Below, in pieces: positions 12,617-25,332 of a stretch of 64,000 nucleotides of DNA. Position numbers and translations under genes: made by a program. The notes below the pieces were generated by a model. The model was not told where the DNA came from. It searched no databases and was given only the letters and a program-made list of their open reading frames with translations. Numbering within the stretch: the first letter of the stretch is position 1; each line of letters begins with the position of its first letter. This DNA comes from Bedellia somnulentella (lineage: Eukaryota; Arthropoda; Insecta; Lepidoptera; Bedelliidae): NCBI GenBank assembly GCA_963576735.1, contig OY755181.1, positions 18,489,261 to 18,553,260 of the forward strand, in the 5' to 3' direction.

Positions 12617-12926
12617 ACGACATATATCCCCGAATTAGTTGGCAGGGGTACTAATACTTGTGAACATCACGTGTCTTCGTTACCTGGTTTTCAGAGTACC
12701 CACGTTTTGCTTGGACAGTGTACTCACGTGATAGGGGGCAGGCCTTTCGCCGCTTGGTACGAATACACTGTCATATGACGAAGTACAACTAAGCCATGTA
12801 GGTTTCCTCACAATGTTGTCTCACACATATGATTTGAGAAAATACAAATTGGTGTAGGCCCGATCCGGGTTTTGAATTCACGCCTGTCGGTTGGTGGGCG
12901 TTCCACCAATTGGACTATCATGGCTA
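12617..12926 (-). repeat. SINE2 copy
   Basis: Nearly complete in reverse, including the head near 12860-12926 (CCAATTGGACTATCATGGC). Confidence 0.65.
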
Positions 12927-13387
12927 CAAACTATTATGGCTGTACATATATTTTCGAAATGATAAAACCATTCATAATAAAGGTTCGAGTTGGTAAATAG
13001 CAAACCCGAGCGATAAGGCCACGTCCAAGGCGAAGTTTGTGCTAATAAATAAAATAAGTATTTCCTAGTTCGTAATGACATCGTTATGTCAATTTTATTG
13101 TAAACAATACTTTAAATTGTTATTTTTTGTCGGTATCATCATATGAACAATCAATCATAAGAGTCTGTAAAACTGACTAAATCACTAAGCGAAAAACCGA
13201 AAATACTGGTCTTGGAAAAGAGCTATTTGATATATATTTTCGTTAGAGTGTGATTGAATATGAAGAGAGATGTTATCTATAAGACAGATATAAATTACTT
13301 ATCGACAGAATATAATTAATAATTAATTTCTCGAAACTTTTTAACGTTATATTCGTGGACATTTGTATCTATGAGATTGTAAATATA

Positions 13388-13452
13388 AAATACATACATA
13401 CATCGATAAACATAAGTATACTCACTGAAAACTTCTCAGCCACATTGGAATA
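13388..13452 (-). repeat. S1 SINE fragment
   Basis: ACATACATACATCGATAAAC and CTTCTCAGCCACATTGGAA. Confidence 0.35.
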
Positions 13453-13592
13453 ACAAATCTATTTCCTAAATCAGCTATTGCTAATTGTATTCAAAAACAA
13501 CCAAAAATTTCTAGAATTCGATTAAAAATTTCGATAACGGAACAAAAACTAAATTACGCTTTTTCTTATCTGATGTTCTTTTTTGTTCTCAG

Positions 13593-13621
13593 ATAAACCG
13601 GATGAGTCAACAGATAGCAGG
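13593..13621 (+). other. 5' part of first recognised CD36-gene exon (5' UTR or extra N-terminal codons)
   Basis: A pyrimidine-rich acceptor ends at 13592. The bases from here to 13621 stay open in the CD36 frame (KPDESTDSR) before the ATG at 13622. They are either 5' UTR or coding sequence joined to an upstream exon that I could not locate. Confidence 0.5.
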
Positions 13622-16600
13622 ATGGGGTTCATAGTGAATGATATGTCTAATACGCCAAGGAATCTACCGGTGCTCAATAGACGTAAGTTGTTTTGATAAT
13701 TAAAGGATAGATAAGGAAATGAATGCAAAGATAAAATTACTCATAATGGCTACAAAAAGAATATAAGATAGAGAATCCTGTGGAGTAGTTAGCGGGCTAG
13801 CAGGGAGCTTGCAGGTTCAATCCCCGCTAAGAGTTAACAGTATCGGTCTTTTTATTAAAAATGAGAGGAATTTAATGCTTTTAAAGTCAATAAAATATAT
13901 TGTAGAACAGGGTTATTCCTACAGTATTCCCAAGTATCCCTTATTTTACCATCAATCACGCTCTTATCAAGCAAAAAAGAGGCTGTACTTTTTCTCGTTC
14001 ACTTAATAGCGAGTCGTTTTAGATTCCTACAATAAATGATTTAAACCTTATAGCAAGGGTAGTCATGTAATGCCTTCAATATGGGTCCTGATTTATGTAA
14101 AAAAAATATAATTGGGCTATTTTCTTTTTAATTACAGGTAAATTGCTGATTTTCAATGTAGCAGGACTTTCCCTGGCGCTGTTATCAATTACATTAGCAT
14201 GCATTAATCCAGTAGCAATCATTGCAAGATGGGTACGTAATTATCATATTCCATCATCATCACCAGCCAATGCAGGCATATTGCTTTCAACAAACATGTT
14301 CACGATGACCGGTCCTGATATAACTACTTATATATTAAATATAATAACTTCGTAATAAGTACGTATAAGATTTGCCGTGTAGTGTCGGCTTAGAATAGCA
14401 CTACCCCGTTTTTTACCGATGGGTGTACGGAAGAGGCGACTAACGGTATTGGGGCTTTTAAGGGATTTTTGGGCGGTGCGGTTGCAGACCCATCACCAAC
14501 AACCTTTACTTTACTATCCTTTCCTCACTCAATTTTCCAAATGTGGCTGAGGAATTTCTAATTTCTTAGATCTGGCTACCCCTTCTAGGGATTTATAGCC
14601 GTGAGTATATGTATGTATGTATGTAATAGGTAAACTATTTACCAACTATTTACACAAAAAATTAAGTGGTACCGGGTTAGAATTGCACTACCGTATCCAT
14701 TCTTGTGGGTCGCGAACGCCGAATCTAAGGAATGTACGAGTACTGTTTCCATAATTGTCCTCCATTGATAATATTAGTCATTGTAATAGTTAATGACATT
14801 GTTAGGAACAAAATTCGTGCAAATTTTTCGTATAAACAGCGAAGTCATACATTTCATAAACTAATGATCTTCATCAATAATGCAATAATCATCGTCAAAT
14901 AATCTGAAATAATGATTCTATTTTAATTATTATTTTCAGAATACAAGAATAGCATACGGATCAGAAATCTATCGGTTACTAAATTCCGAAATCGACGGAA
15001 TCCACATTCAAGCGTATTTATTTAATGTAACGAACTCGGAGCGGTTTTTAAGCGGAGCTGATGAGAAGATGAAAGTTGAGGAAATCGGGCCTTTTTCTTA
15101 TAAGTAAGTAACATTCATATACATACATATACTCATGACTATAAATCGCTAGAAGGGGTATCCAGTGCTTCAGAATACGAAATTCTTTAGCCGCTTTTGG
15201 AACTTGAGTAGGGAGAAGATTGTAAATAAAGGTTATTGGTGGTGTAGTGACATTTTAAGCCGAAAATACACGGCACCTAAGTCCATAGAATTTTATTCAA
15301 TTAGTAAAATTTTAAATAATACAGTGATGAATCATTTTAAACACTTGTTGCAAGTCAGTGCAATCCTAGTCAATATTTACGATGCACTTTTGTAGTATAT
15401 TTTCAATTGCACTCAAAAGCAAGGACTCCTCTTGCGCTCACGACTCAAACGTCACAATAAAAATGACAGGGATCAAGATCGCTCTCAAATTACAAGCGCA
15501 ACAAAATTCGCATGAACTTTATTCAAGGCGTTTTGAGTACATTTATTTTTATATTTTAATTTGTACCTAATTACTTTCTGAGAATTATAAACTGTATTTA
15601 GTTATTCGTTTAGCAGTTATATCATACATACATACATATACTCACGGCTATAATTCCCTAGAAGGGGTAGCCAGAGCCAAGGATTTATAAATTCCTCAGC
15701 ATTTAATTGAAGTTGAGTGGGGAAAAGGCGGTAAAATAAAGGTTTTTGGTGATGGGTCTCCAATCGCATCGCCCAAAAATCCAATAAAAAGCCCCAATAC
15801 CCTTAGTCACCTCTTACGGCACCCGTGAGTAGAAAGGGGTAGCGACATTCTAAGCCGGCACTAAACGGCAGTTATATCAGATCCGTTTTAGCAGCACATT
15901 TTAATTTTTAGTTTAAATTTTAGAATTTCATTACCCCTTTCTACCCGGTGTCGTAAGGTCGTAAGAGTATTGCTCTTTTTAAGTAGTTTTTGGGCGATGC
16001 GGTTGGGGATCCATCACCAACAATACTTTATTTCTATCATTTTGTCCCCTATCATCAACTTCCAAATGTGGCTGAGGAGTTTCTGGCTCCGAAGCTCTGG
16101 CTACCCCTTTATGGGTTTTGGGGCCGTGAGTATATGTATGTTTTTATGTATCTATTTGTTGAAAGATGTAAAATAATTCAATTACAAGACGAATCCTATT
16201 CTTAAGAATATTGCACAGAAATTTATTTGCTTACAATGTCTGGTAATGGAATTGCAGATAATTTTATTACCACTAGAACAATGAATCTTAAAATCTTTGA
16301 GTTAGTACAGAAATGGTTGGAAATCCAATGAATAACTTACATATAACATACATATGTAGTCAAAGGTTCCAGTTCAATAGGTCTCTTTGATATCTTGTGT
16401 GGTTTTACGTTATTAAAAAATAATATTTACATACATAAACTCACGGCCATAAATCCCAAATAGGTGCTTCAGAGCTAGAAACTCCTCAGCCGCATTTGGA
16501 GTTTGATAGAACAAGATGATAGAAATAGAGTATTGTTGGCAACCGCATCGCCCAAAAACCACTTAAAAAGCCCCACACCACTAGTCGCCTCTTGCGAAAC

Positions 16601-19600
16601 CCGTGGGCAGGAAGTAGTGACATTCTAAATAATATAACATAACATAACATAAACATAAACGTTCACGCCGAATATCCCCGAAGGGGTTGGCAGAGGTACT
16701 AATACTTCTGAACATCACGTGACTTTGTCACCTGGTGTTCAGAGTACCCACGTTTTGCATGGACAGTGTACTCACGTGATAGGGGGCAGGCCTATCGCCG
16801 TTTTGTACGAATACACTGTCACATGACTAAGTACAACTCAGTCATGTGGGTTTCCTCACGATGTTTTTCCTCACCGTTAACAACCATGATAAACTTACCA
16901 CACATATGTCTTTAGAAAAGACAAATTGGTGTAGGCCCGACCAAGGATTTGAACACTTGTCGTTTGCACGGTAACCGAGTGTTCTACCCACTGGGCTATC
17001 ACGGTTGCAATAATAATATATTTTTATTAATTAAATTCTAATTCAATTAATATTTTCAGGGAGATCAGGACGCAAAAAGACCTGGACATTGATTCAGAAT
17101 CTGGTTTGATGCGGTACACGCCCATCATCAAGACTGAGTTCATCCCGGAGAACTCCATTGGAGATCCTAAGAAGATGAACGTTACCATGCCTAATATTGC
17201 GTTATTAGTAAGTAGAAAATTCACATACAGATCTCTCACTATCGATACTATTTCTTTACTTTTAAACCAATAAAACTTTATTTCTACCATCTTCCCTATC
17301 AACTTCCAAATATGGCAGACGAGTTTCTAGCTCTCAAGCTCTGTCTACCCCTTTTTGGGATTTATGGCCATGAGTCTATGTAAGTATATACTTTGAGAAG
17401 CTGAGAGACCGACAGCAAAGCAGACGATTAATTTCCACTTTTCAGCCTTCTCACTTCAAAACCTCCAAATTCTATAGTTACTTATAAAACATCCACCGTC
17501 AAAAAGCGGGTTCAGCCATTCATAGCCAATTTTCACGAAAAATAATTAGGTCTAGCTAATTCTTAAATCTAGAATATAGATCTAATAATAGAATCAAGAT
17601 ATCCTGTTCGAACACAATTTCATCAATAAAATTGCAAATTGATATATCAGTGGAAGGTCATCTTAAAATCGTATAAAAATATCTCAATATGTTCCAACTC
17701 GTTAAGTTCGAGATAAGATATTGTTAGACCAATAGAAATGCGGTCGCACGACATCTGATAAGTAGCATGTGCTGCGTTTTGAAGATCAAATTTAAAAAAT
17801 TGCATTATTCATAACAACCAACCAAATAAACTGGGATTTTTATCTCTAAATCAAAATTATATTGAAAAATTCTTGAAATAGTATCTAAAGTGCTTCAGTT
17901 ATTATGTACCAAAAAAAATCAAGTTTAAGATATATTATTTCAATTTGCATTTTTTGCCATCCTATTATTTCTTTTATTTAGCAAACAACAACGAAGATAT
18001 TCACTAATATAGAATGCAGACACTCGTTTAATACTCTTTAGTCCCCAGTAAATTATATAAACAAATGCCATTATAATAAAACATAAACCTATATATATCC
18101 CATTCTAACCACCTCTCCTATTGTATTTTTTGTTCAAAACTTTTGTTTCAGTTATAGGAGAGGTGAGAATCTAAACGTTATAAACAAAATAATAATAATG
18201 TACCTTATTTTCCAGACAATGACATCCATGTTATCATCCTACTCGATCTGGACGCAGCAGCCCTTCAACTTCTTGGTGAGGAGACTCAACGCCAGACCCA
18301 TAGTGTCCATGGATGCTCACAACTACATGTGGGGCTACGATGAACCCCTCATCACGTTTGGGAATACCATGATGCCTGGCTGGATCAACTTCAAGACTAT
18401 GGGGATTATGGATAGAGTAAGTAAATTAATCGAATGTTGCCAGTTCGAATCGCGCTGAAGGCAACATTTATATAATGAATATTAATTATTCTGCTCAACT
18501 CAACTCAGTTCTAACGTTCACATCCAATATCCCCAAAGGGGTTAGAAGAGGCAGAGAAGTTAATACTTCTGAGCATCACGTGACATTGTCACTTGATGGT
18601 TTTAAGTGTTATTTGTATTTGTATTATATACTTAATTAAGTAGATGCCGTGTTTTGGTTAAAGGGTGGTAGACTAGACTTGTCAATATATTCAAGGAAGA
18701 CTTGTGCCCATTAGGGTGATGAAATATATCGAACCTTACCAAAAGACAATAACTTGTAGCGAGAGTAGAAATTACTTTGAGGGTGACAAGGTCTGTGTAA
18801 TATGTCTGGACAGATTAATTGTTAATATAATTTAAAATTATGATTTGTGCAGAAATTAAATTTCTATGAAAGATAGCATTTATTTATGTGAATTGCAATT
18901 ATCAGAGGCTAGTGAAAAATTAATTTTCGTAAATTTCAAAACCATAGTATATTTTTTGTTGTGTTTCTTTAGCAAATATTTTAGTTAATTTTCCCTTATT
19001 TCAGTTATACGACTCAACGGTCACTTATCGTTTAGAAGTCGGTGCTACAAACTCAGACAAATTCAGGATCAAAACCCTCAATGGAATCAAAGGAATAAAA
19101 GCACTTAACTACGACGTTCCGGAAAAACGGTTAGTATTCAAGACAATACCTGGTGATTGGTGATTAGTCACTTCCATTATGCTAATTATTAGGGAAATGG
19201 TAGACTCAATGATCATGATCATGTACAATTACTTTGTAGTGAAATGACCTTTAGAGGAAATAAACAATACATCTTTAGTGTAGACGTCATTGTTATTCTG
19301 TTATAATTACATTATTTACAGTGTCGTTTCATCGATATTAAGGATTTGTCTAGAGCATAAATTACATTATCTTAATAAGTTAAAATAGTTCTTTGTAGAA
19401 GATACTTATTTTTTATATTGAATGTCATCTATGTAACCATTAAAAATTCACATTTAACCTGAATCTTTAAATGATAATGTTACTGTGTAGTGTCGGCTTA
19501 GAATAACACTACCCTATTTCTTACGGTGACCCATCACCAACAACCTTTACTTTACCATCTTTTCCCCACTCAACTTTTCAAAAGTGGCTGAGGAATTTTG

Positions 19601-21706
19601 CTGATTCTGAAGCTCTGGCTACCCCTTTTAGGTATTTATTTCCGTAAGTATATGTATGTATGTATGTATGATAATGTACCTGGGCTTATTGGTAAGAGAA
19701 GAGACCTTTAATCATACTTCAATAATACCAAATTCAAAATTATTTGATTAGACATAACTCTATACTATAAAATTACATTTCCAGATCAAAATGCAACTCT
19801 TTCATCGACACCTACGAAGGCATAGCGTATCCCCCCGGCATGACGAAAGACACCAAGATCAGGATCTGGAGAAACGTGCTCTGCAGGATCCTGGAGCTGG
19901 ACTTCCACGAGGAGCGGCAGATGGAGTATGGAGCCAGAGCGCTGGTGTACAAGCTGAGCAATAGGACTTACAACTACAACCCTGATAAGCAATGCCTTTG
20001 TGGGAAATCGGCGTGCTATAATGGGATATCGGATCTTTCTCCTTGTTTTTACGGTAGTAATTTTTTTTTATGAAGAAATGATCAAATTGGTGAAAATATC
20101 TCTTTTAAAACTTTATAAAGCCCAAGATTATTCACTTGTCCGAACCGTACTCCATTTAAGTTTTAATAATTGCGCTCTGAATTACGATAAAAGATTATGT
20201 TTTTGGGTTGAATTATAAAGAGATTATTTTTCATTTTTAACTAAGGTGCCTTCATATTTCGTTTTCATTCGTATTACTTACTATTTATTATGGTTATAAT
20301 TACTTTATCACCAATTCAAACTTTACTATTCTGAATGAGTTTCAGTTTTATTTTTTTAATGGTAAGATAAATCTACATTTATTAAACTTTTACAATTAAT
20401 TTAGTTTCAGAATTAATGAGAAAATATTTAATTATTTCAGGTCTACCGCTAGCAATTTCAAACGCTCATTTCCTGGGAGGCGAACCAAGGTTATTCAGGA
20501 AAATAGAAGGCTTGAAGCCTGATGAAAAAATACACGGATCTCAGTTTTTGATTGAACCGGTAAGCATTTTACGTCATATAATATACGTTATACAAATCAA
20601 TTTTGCTGTGTAGTGTCGGCTTAGAATAGCACTATCCCATTTCTTTCGGTGGGTGTACGTACGAGGCGACCAACGGTATTGGGGCGTTTAAGGGATTTTT
20701 GGGCGTTGCGGTTGGAGACCCATCACCAACAACCTTTATTTTACTATCTTTTCCCCACTATCATTTCCAAAAGTGGCTGAGGAATTTCTAATTCCTTAGC
20801 TCTGGCTACCCCCTTCTAGGGATTTACAGCCGTGAGTATATGTATATGTATGTATGTAAATATAAATAATTCATATATAACTTATTCCCCATTAAATATT
20901 TATAAGTTTGGTAAATTTCATTACTCACGTTTTTTGTGTTTCAGACAATTGGCATGGCACTTGGAACTAGTTTTACCGTGCAAGTCAACATAGTGGTAGA
21001 AAACGTTGGTTTCAGTCGTGAAACTGAAAAATTCTCAGACATGGTGGTTCCCATTGCTTATTTCAGAATTGTAAGTATCAAACTCAAAACTTCACGCCAT
21101 ATATCCTTGAAGGGATTGGCCGAGGTGTATTAGTAACTCGGCCAACCCCTCACGTGACATTATCACCTAGTGTTCAGAGTACCCACGTTTTGCTTAGACA
21201 GTGTACTCACGTGGCAGGGGGCACGCCGTTTTATTACGAATACACTGTCACATGACTAAGTAAAACTTATCCATGTGGGTTTCCTCACGATGTTTTCCCT
21301 CACCGTTACGACCATGATATATTTCCCGCATATATGACTTTAAAAGGAAGACAAATTAAATATTGTATGATAAAACTAAATATACTACTAGAAAAACACG
21401 ATACCACTCGTTAAAGTTCGAATCAATCAATAACCCAATGCTTTGTTTTAGCTCCAGCCAGAATTAAACGAAAAACAGATAGCAGATCTCAAGCTGATGT
21501 CGCTAACAGGTCCCAGGCTATTCCTGGCCTTCGAAATCATCATGTTCGTCATCGGAATAGCCATGATAGCCTACGCGATGAGACAAATCATCTGGACGGT
21601 GCTATATGGAAACCAAACATCAATGGACTTCAAAATCATTGACGTCGACAAAGAAATGCTGCGAGATACAGAGATGCCGCTAATCAAATCTTACGAATCT
21701 AGCTAG
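13622..21706 (+). CDS. CD36-family scavenger receptor class B (emp/LIMP-2-like), 10 coding exons
   Basis: Membrane glycoprotein of the CD36/SR-B/LIMP-2 family, which binds or transports lipids, lipoproteins or other ligands at the cell surface or in endolysosomes. Coding exons: 13622-13682, 14138-14232, 14940-15103, 17060-17207, 18216-18416, 19005-19129, 19785-20053, 20441-20559, 20945-21070, 21452-21706. All introns have GT-AG ends and the phases join into one 520-aa frame, the normal length for the family. N-terminal membrane segment about residues 24-46; FNVTN at 80-84 and EEIGPFSY near 99-106 are family signatures, as is the MWGYDEPL stretch in exon 5. Six cysteines (268, 298, 335, 337, 342, 352) fit the family's disulfide cluster. 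Second membrane segment about 459-480, then a 40-residue cytosolic tail with DTEMPLI. The ATG at 13622 is in frame in an exon that opens at an acceptor (13593), so upstream exons are UTR or add N-terminal residues. Ligand and exact subgroup are not determined. Introns hold S1 and SINE2 copies. Confidence 0.88.
13778..13835 (+). repeat. SINE3-like head fragment
   Basis: TTAGCGGGCTAGCAGGGAGC and then GCAGGTTCAATCCCCGCTAAG, A/B-box-like. Lies in intron 1 of the CD36 gene. Confidence 0.4.
14374..14624 (+). repeat. S1 SINE, full length
   Basis: Between CD36 exons 2 and 3; GCCGTGTAGTGTCGGCTTAG to an ATGT tail. Confidence 0.75.
15112..15285 (-). repeat. S1 SINE, degenerate
   Basis: Begins a few bases after the exon 3 donor of the CD36 gene; ATACATACATATACTCATGA, then ATCGCTAGAAGGGGTATCC. 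Confidence 0.5.
15624..15874 (-). repeat. S1 SINE, full length
   Basis: ATACATACATATACTCACGG to AAGCCGGCACTAAACGGC. Confidence 0.7.
15930..16150 (+). repeat. S1 SINE, head lost
   Basis: TTACCCCTTTCTACCCGGTG to GGGCCGTGAGTATATGTATG. Confidence 0.6.
16427..16629 (-). repeat. S1 SINE, degenerate
   Basis: ACATACATAAACTCACGGCC to GTAGTGACATTCTAAAT. Confidence 0.6.
16633..17010 (-). repeat. SINE2 copy, full length
   Basis: Tail AACATAACATAACATAAACA at left, head with CCCACTGGGCTATCACGG at right. In intron 3 of the CD36 gene, 50 bases before exon 4. Confidence 0.75.
17262..17388 (+). repeat. S1 SINE 3' half
   Basis: ACCATCTTCCCTATCAACTT to GGCCATGAGTCTATG, just after exon 4 of the CD36 gene. Confidence 0.5.
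17400..18195. other. unique intron sequence of the CD36 gene
   Basis: Part of intron 4. AT-rich with no repeat family recognised. A short inverted pair (CCACCTCTCCTA and GGAGAGGTGAG) lies near 18110-18165. Confidence 0.5.
18420..18472 (+). repeat. SINE3-like fragment
   Basis: CAGTTCGAATCGCGCTGAAG then GCAACATTTATATAATG, just after the exon 5 donor of the CD36 gene. Confidence 0.35.
18508..18605 (-). repeat. SINE2 3' fragment
   Basis: CCAATATCCCCAAAGGGGTT to CACGTGACATTGTCACTTG; tail end of SINE2 in intron 5 of the CD36 gene. Confidence 0.5.
19483..19671 (+). repeat. S1 SINE with internal deletion
   Basis: Head TGTGTAGTGTCGGCTTAGAA joined to GACCCATCACCAACAACC; about 60 bases are missing. 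Confidence 0.65.
20605..20857 (+). repeat. S1 SINE, full length
   Basis: In intron 8 of the CD36 gene; all S1 landmarks present. Confidence 0.75.
21088..21360 (-). repeat. SINE2 copy, head missing
   Basis: CACGCCATATATCCTTGAAG to the ATGACTTTAAAAGGAAGAC stretch, in intron 9 of the CD36 gene. Confidence 0.6.
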
Positions 21707-21737
21707 TCTTAGGAAAAATAAGGAGAAGTATTGTTTC

Positions 21738-21743
21738 AATAAA
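21738..21743 (+). terminator. poly(A) signal of the CD36-family gene
   Basis: AATAAA 32 bases after the stop codon at 21706. A second AATAAA near 21843 could serve a longer 3' UTR. Confidence 0.6.
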
Positions 21744-22305
21744 ACTCTCAATACTGCCAAAAAGAGTCAATGCAGTTGAGCTTCATATGTTAATATTGAT
21801 TGATGGTGATGTCATCAATATAAAGGCAATTGTTAAGAGTCCAATAAACTTATAAAAGCTTTAATTTAGATTTAAATTGTGATCCAACCGTGAAGGATGA
21901 ACAACAAAATAAAAACAGTTTACTCTATTTCATGTATCATACTTATAGTTGGATACAGGGTTAAAATTTGCTCAAAATGTTTTCCTAGATTATTTAAAAC
22001 TTTTGTAGTTTTATCCGAATTTTGATGTTTTCGAGGTTGTAAAGTGTAAATAATGTATCAAATGGTTCAAATGTACTAAAATACTATATTTAGTGAATAG
22101 AGGGTACCTACTAGTGTGTAATTTGTAAAGATTTAACGAGTATTTATTGGTTATAACTTTATGGTGCGATTTTATGTAAAAGTATTCAATATTTTTATTT
22201 CTATTAAAATATTTGGAACTTATGTTAAGAGTACAACTTCATCTGTGCGTTATGGCTTCTAAATGTATATTTGTGTCATGTTTAGAAAAGAAAGAAAAGA
22301 ATTCA

Positions 22306-22582
22306 GTACTAATATTAATATATTTCTTCGCTTAATTCCGCTAAATAATACCTGCAGTCTTCATGCAACATGCACTGTGCACCGCCCGCCCTCCCACTTA
22401 CAAGAAATCTAAAAGCAGACAATGCACCACACACACACCCGCAAGCGAAAACCACAGGCAACCACAAACATGCGACGCGTTTCGACTCAACACGAGTCAT
22501 TGTCGAGCAGTAGACAGTTCGGCAGCTGACCACCGAGTATTATTTAGCGGAATTAAGCGAAGAAATATATTAGTATTAGTAT
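22306..22582. mobile_element. inverted-repeat element with GC-rich centre
   Basis: 45-bp arms 22306-22350 and 22538-22582 match at 43 of 45 positions (core TTTCTTCGCTTAATTCCGCT). The 187-bp centre is clearly GC-richer than the surroundings and has no convincing ORF. No clear target duplication. Confidence 0.6.
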
Positions 22583-23518
22583 TGCTATGGATTTCCGCAA
22601 AGTAACGCCTGATTCAATCCAATATCAAGAAAAGAATTCATTTATTCTTTGCCTCCGGGAACAATTATTTACAAGAGATAAATATATAGTGTAAGTTTTC
22701 TGCACCGAAATAGTTTGCTCAACAACGTTGCTCAGTACCAGTAAAAAAACACTTGCATTTTTAGTAATAAGCAATACATGAGGAAATTTTGATGTCTTCC
22801 AAGAATATATTTTTGTAGCTTTTTTACACGAAGAAAAAGCTAACAAAATTAGTCGAAATATTTTAGCTCAACATCGAATTAGATAATGTGATATTTAAAA
22901 TAGTATTTATTTAGCTCATAGTTAATATTTAAGGAAAATATGCTCACTCAATTGTTGTGATTGAAGTTGAAGCAATTTAATAGAAAAAATGATTAAAAAT
23001 TCACAAATCAGAATAAATTTGTATAATTTATTTGAGGACCGGTTCCGTTGTGATATGAGTATCATTATTTAGTATTCAATTAGCCATAGTGTGGTTTTGA
23101 ATAGTGTTGTTTTATACGATATTCAAAAAGATAGTACATTAAAATAATATGGTTGTCAAAGTTTTTTCTTTTGTATTTGAAACCCTGCTATTTTTTATTT
23201 GACAAACATACGAATAAATAATTGTTGTGGTATATTATTGGGTAAGTCACAGTCTTGGTAGGTCAGTGAGAAGAGCACCACCTGATATTCCGAGAGATCT
23301 GGTTTCAAGCCGATTATGTTCTGAATTTGGACCACATGTCTATTTTAAGTCTATAATTTAGATAATTTACAATCAGTATGCTTTAGCTATTCAATCAAGC
23401 ACCGTATATGCTATCAATACCTACATTATATTAAATAAATAGCTAAATAGCAAAATGTATATTACTAGCTTTCGTTGTCTATTTGTTAAAGGACGACTCA
23501 CACTGGACCGTTTAAATA

Positions 23519-23830
23519 TAAAAGAAAGAAAGAAAGAAAAAATCTTTATTCTCCTCTTAAGGACACAAACAATATAAAAAAAAACAATAAAAATACTTAA
23601 GACAACTTATACAACAACAAAAAAATAACCTATATACTAGAAAAAAACTAAATAATAATAATTCATAAAACACAAAACTTACAAATTACACAATGTGCCC
23701 TCATTTGGCGAAAAGGTACCTGGCTCGGTATTTTGCTATTGTCACATAAATTGACAAAAGCGCCGGTTTTCAGCCAGTGCCTACTTAAAAATACTTTTTT
23801 AATTGACTCATCAACGGCATACTTCATGAA
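23519..23830 (-). repeat. LINE-like 3' end with GAAA/TTTC tail
   Basis: (GAAA)n then AATCTTTATTCTCCTC on the + strand, reading as a TTTC-tailed LINE end on the minus strand. Confidence 0.4.
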
Positions 23831-23884
23831 ATAAATAGATAAATCCTATGATAGATACTTAATAGTTAGTAATACAGAACATAT

Positions 23885-24150
23885 ATCTGTGCCTGAGAGG
23901 CATAACAGTCTAACTCCGATTTTGTCGATTTTGAGTTACCAACACCATTGTATAGTATTTGCTGAGCTCTACATGGTCGTAAAATCCTAACTCCAAAAGG
24001 AGCGATGCATCGAAAGATAGTCAATATTATAATATTGTAATTGATAATACCAAACGAAGCAAAATATCCTATACGCCCTTACGATATTATGATTTAATTA
24101 ATTATTTTGCATTATAGTTTAAGTGAGGAGTTAGATTATTATGCCGTTAG
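23885..24150. repeat. repeat with GAGGCATAACA ends
   Basis: CTGAGAGGCATAACAGTCTA at left and GGAGTTAGATTATTATGCC at right are inverted relatives. Similar pieces are at 26440-26470 and 26675-26720. Confidence 0.35.
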
Positions 24151-24390
24151 AATTTTGTGTTCCGCCGATGTCATATCTGAATACTATTAATAAGAGCGTG
24201 GGAGTTACGTGAGTTCATTTCATTCGGCTTTGAATGGGCTTTGAACTGCGTAACAGGACGGACGAAGAAGCGCGCCTACCGCCCCTCTTATAAACGTAAA
24301 TAACATCGATGTCGAATAGAACCAAAAAAATTTTATAACTTTAGGACCGTTCTGATTATGGTGAGATTATTGGCACAATTATATTAAAAG

Positions 24391-24643
24391 TTGCTGTGTA
24401 GTGTCGGCTTAGAATAGCACTACCCCATTTCTTCCGGTGGGTGTACGTAAGAGGCGACTAACGGTATTGGGACTTTTAAGGGATTTTTGGGCGATGCGGT
24501 TGAAGACCCATCACCAACAACCTTTACTTTTACCATCTTTTCCCCACTCACATTTCCAAAAGTGGCTGAGAAATTTCTAATTCCTTAGCTCTGGCTACCC
24601 TTTCTAGGGATTTACAGCCGTGAGTATATATATGTGTGTATGT
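24391..24643 (+). repeat. S1 SINE, full length, with target duplication
   Basis: ATATTAAAAG at 24381-24390 and 24644-24653. Confidence 0.8.
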
Positions 24644-24734
24644 ATATTAAAAGCTATACTTAAATAATTGGTATCTTTTAAATATGATTAGAAGTTTTAT
24701 ACTATTATTTCATATACCTATAAATTAATAAATT

Positions 24735-24773
24735 GCGATACCAATTTCTCGCGGCGGGCGACACCAGCGCTAG
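24735..24773 (+). mobile_element. possible Helitron 3' end
   Basis: CTCGCGGCGGGCGACACCAG then CGCTAG followed by T. Short GC-rich end resembling other Helitron termini here; no partner end was seen. Confidence 0.3.
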
Positions 24774-24983
24774 TTAGCTAGTTTTTCTATTAGATCCATT
24801 TTTTATTTCGAAAGTACCTTTAAAATAGGTACCACCTACGATTTTGTACATACTTACTTTTCAAAGTGTGATGGTTATACCTACTCAGTTTTGCAGGCCA
24901 ATGTAGTTAATTAGATATTGCTAGCTACAATGCTTTTAAATCTACCGTTTTATAAGTCCAGAAAAATAATCATACTTAAGTAA

Positions 24984-25232
24984 TACATACATGCAAACAT
25001 AACGTATTCCTACGGCTGTAAATCCCTAGAAAGGTTAGCCAGAGCTAAGGAATAAGGAATTCTTTAGCCACTTTTGGAAAGTTGAGTGGGTAAAAGATGG
25101 TAAAATTAAGGTTGTTGGTGATGGGCTTCCAGCGTTATTGCCCAAAAATCCCTTAAAAGTCCCCATACAATTAGTCGCCCCTTATGTACACCCACCGGAA
25201 GAAGCAGATTCCAAGCCGCCAGTACACAGCTT
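24984..25232 (-). repeat. S1 SINE
   Basis: ACATACATGCAAACATAACG tail; CCACCGGAAGAAGCAGATTC near the head. Confidence 0.65.
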
Positions 25233-25332
25233 ACTAACAAGTAATACTTTACAATAATTATAGCACGTGGGGATAACATGTTGAAAAATTATGCAAGAGT
25301 ATACACTCATATCTTTGGTCTTTTACGTACAG

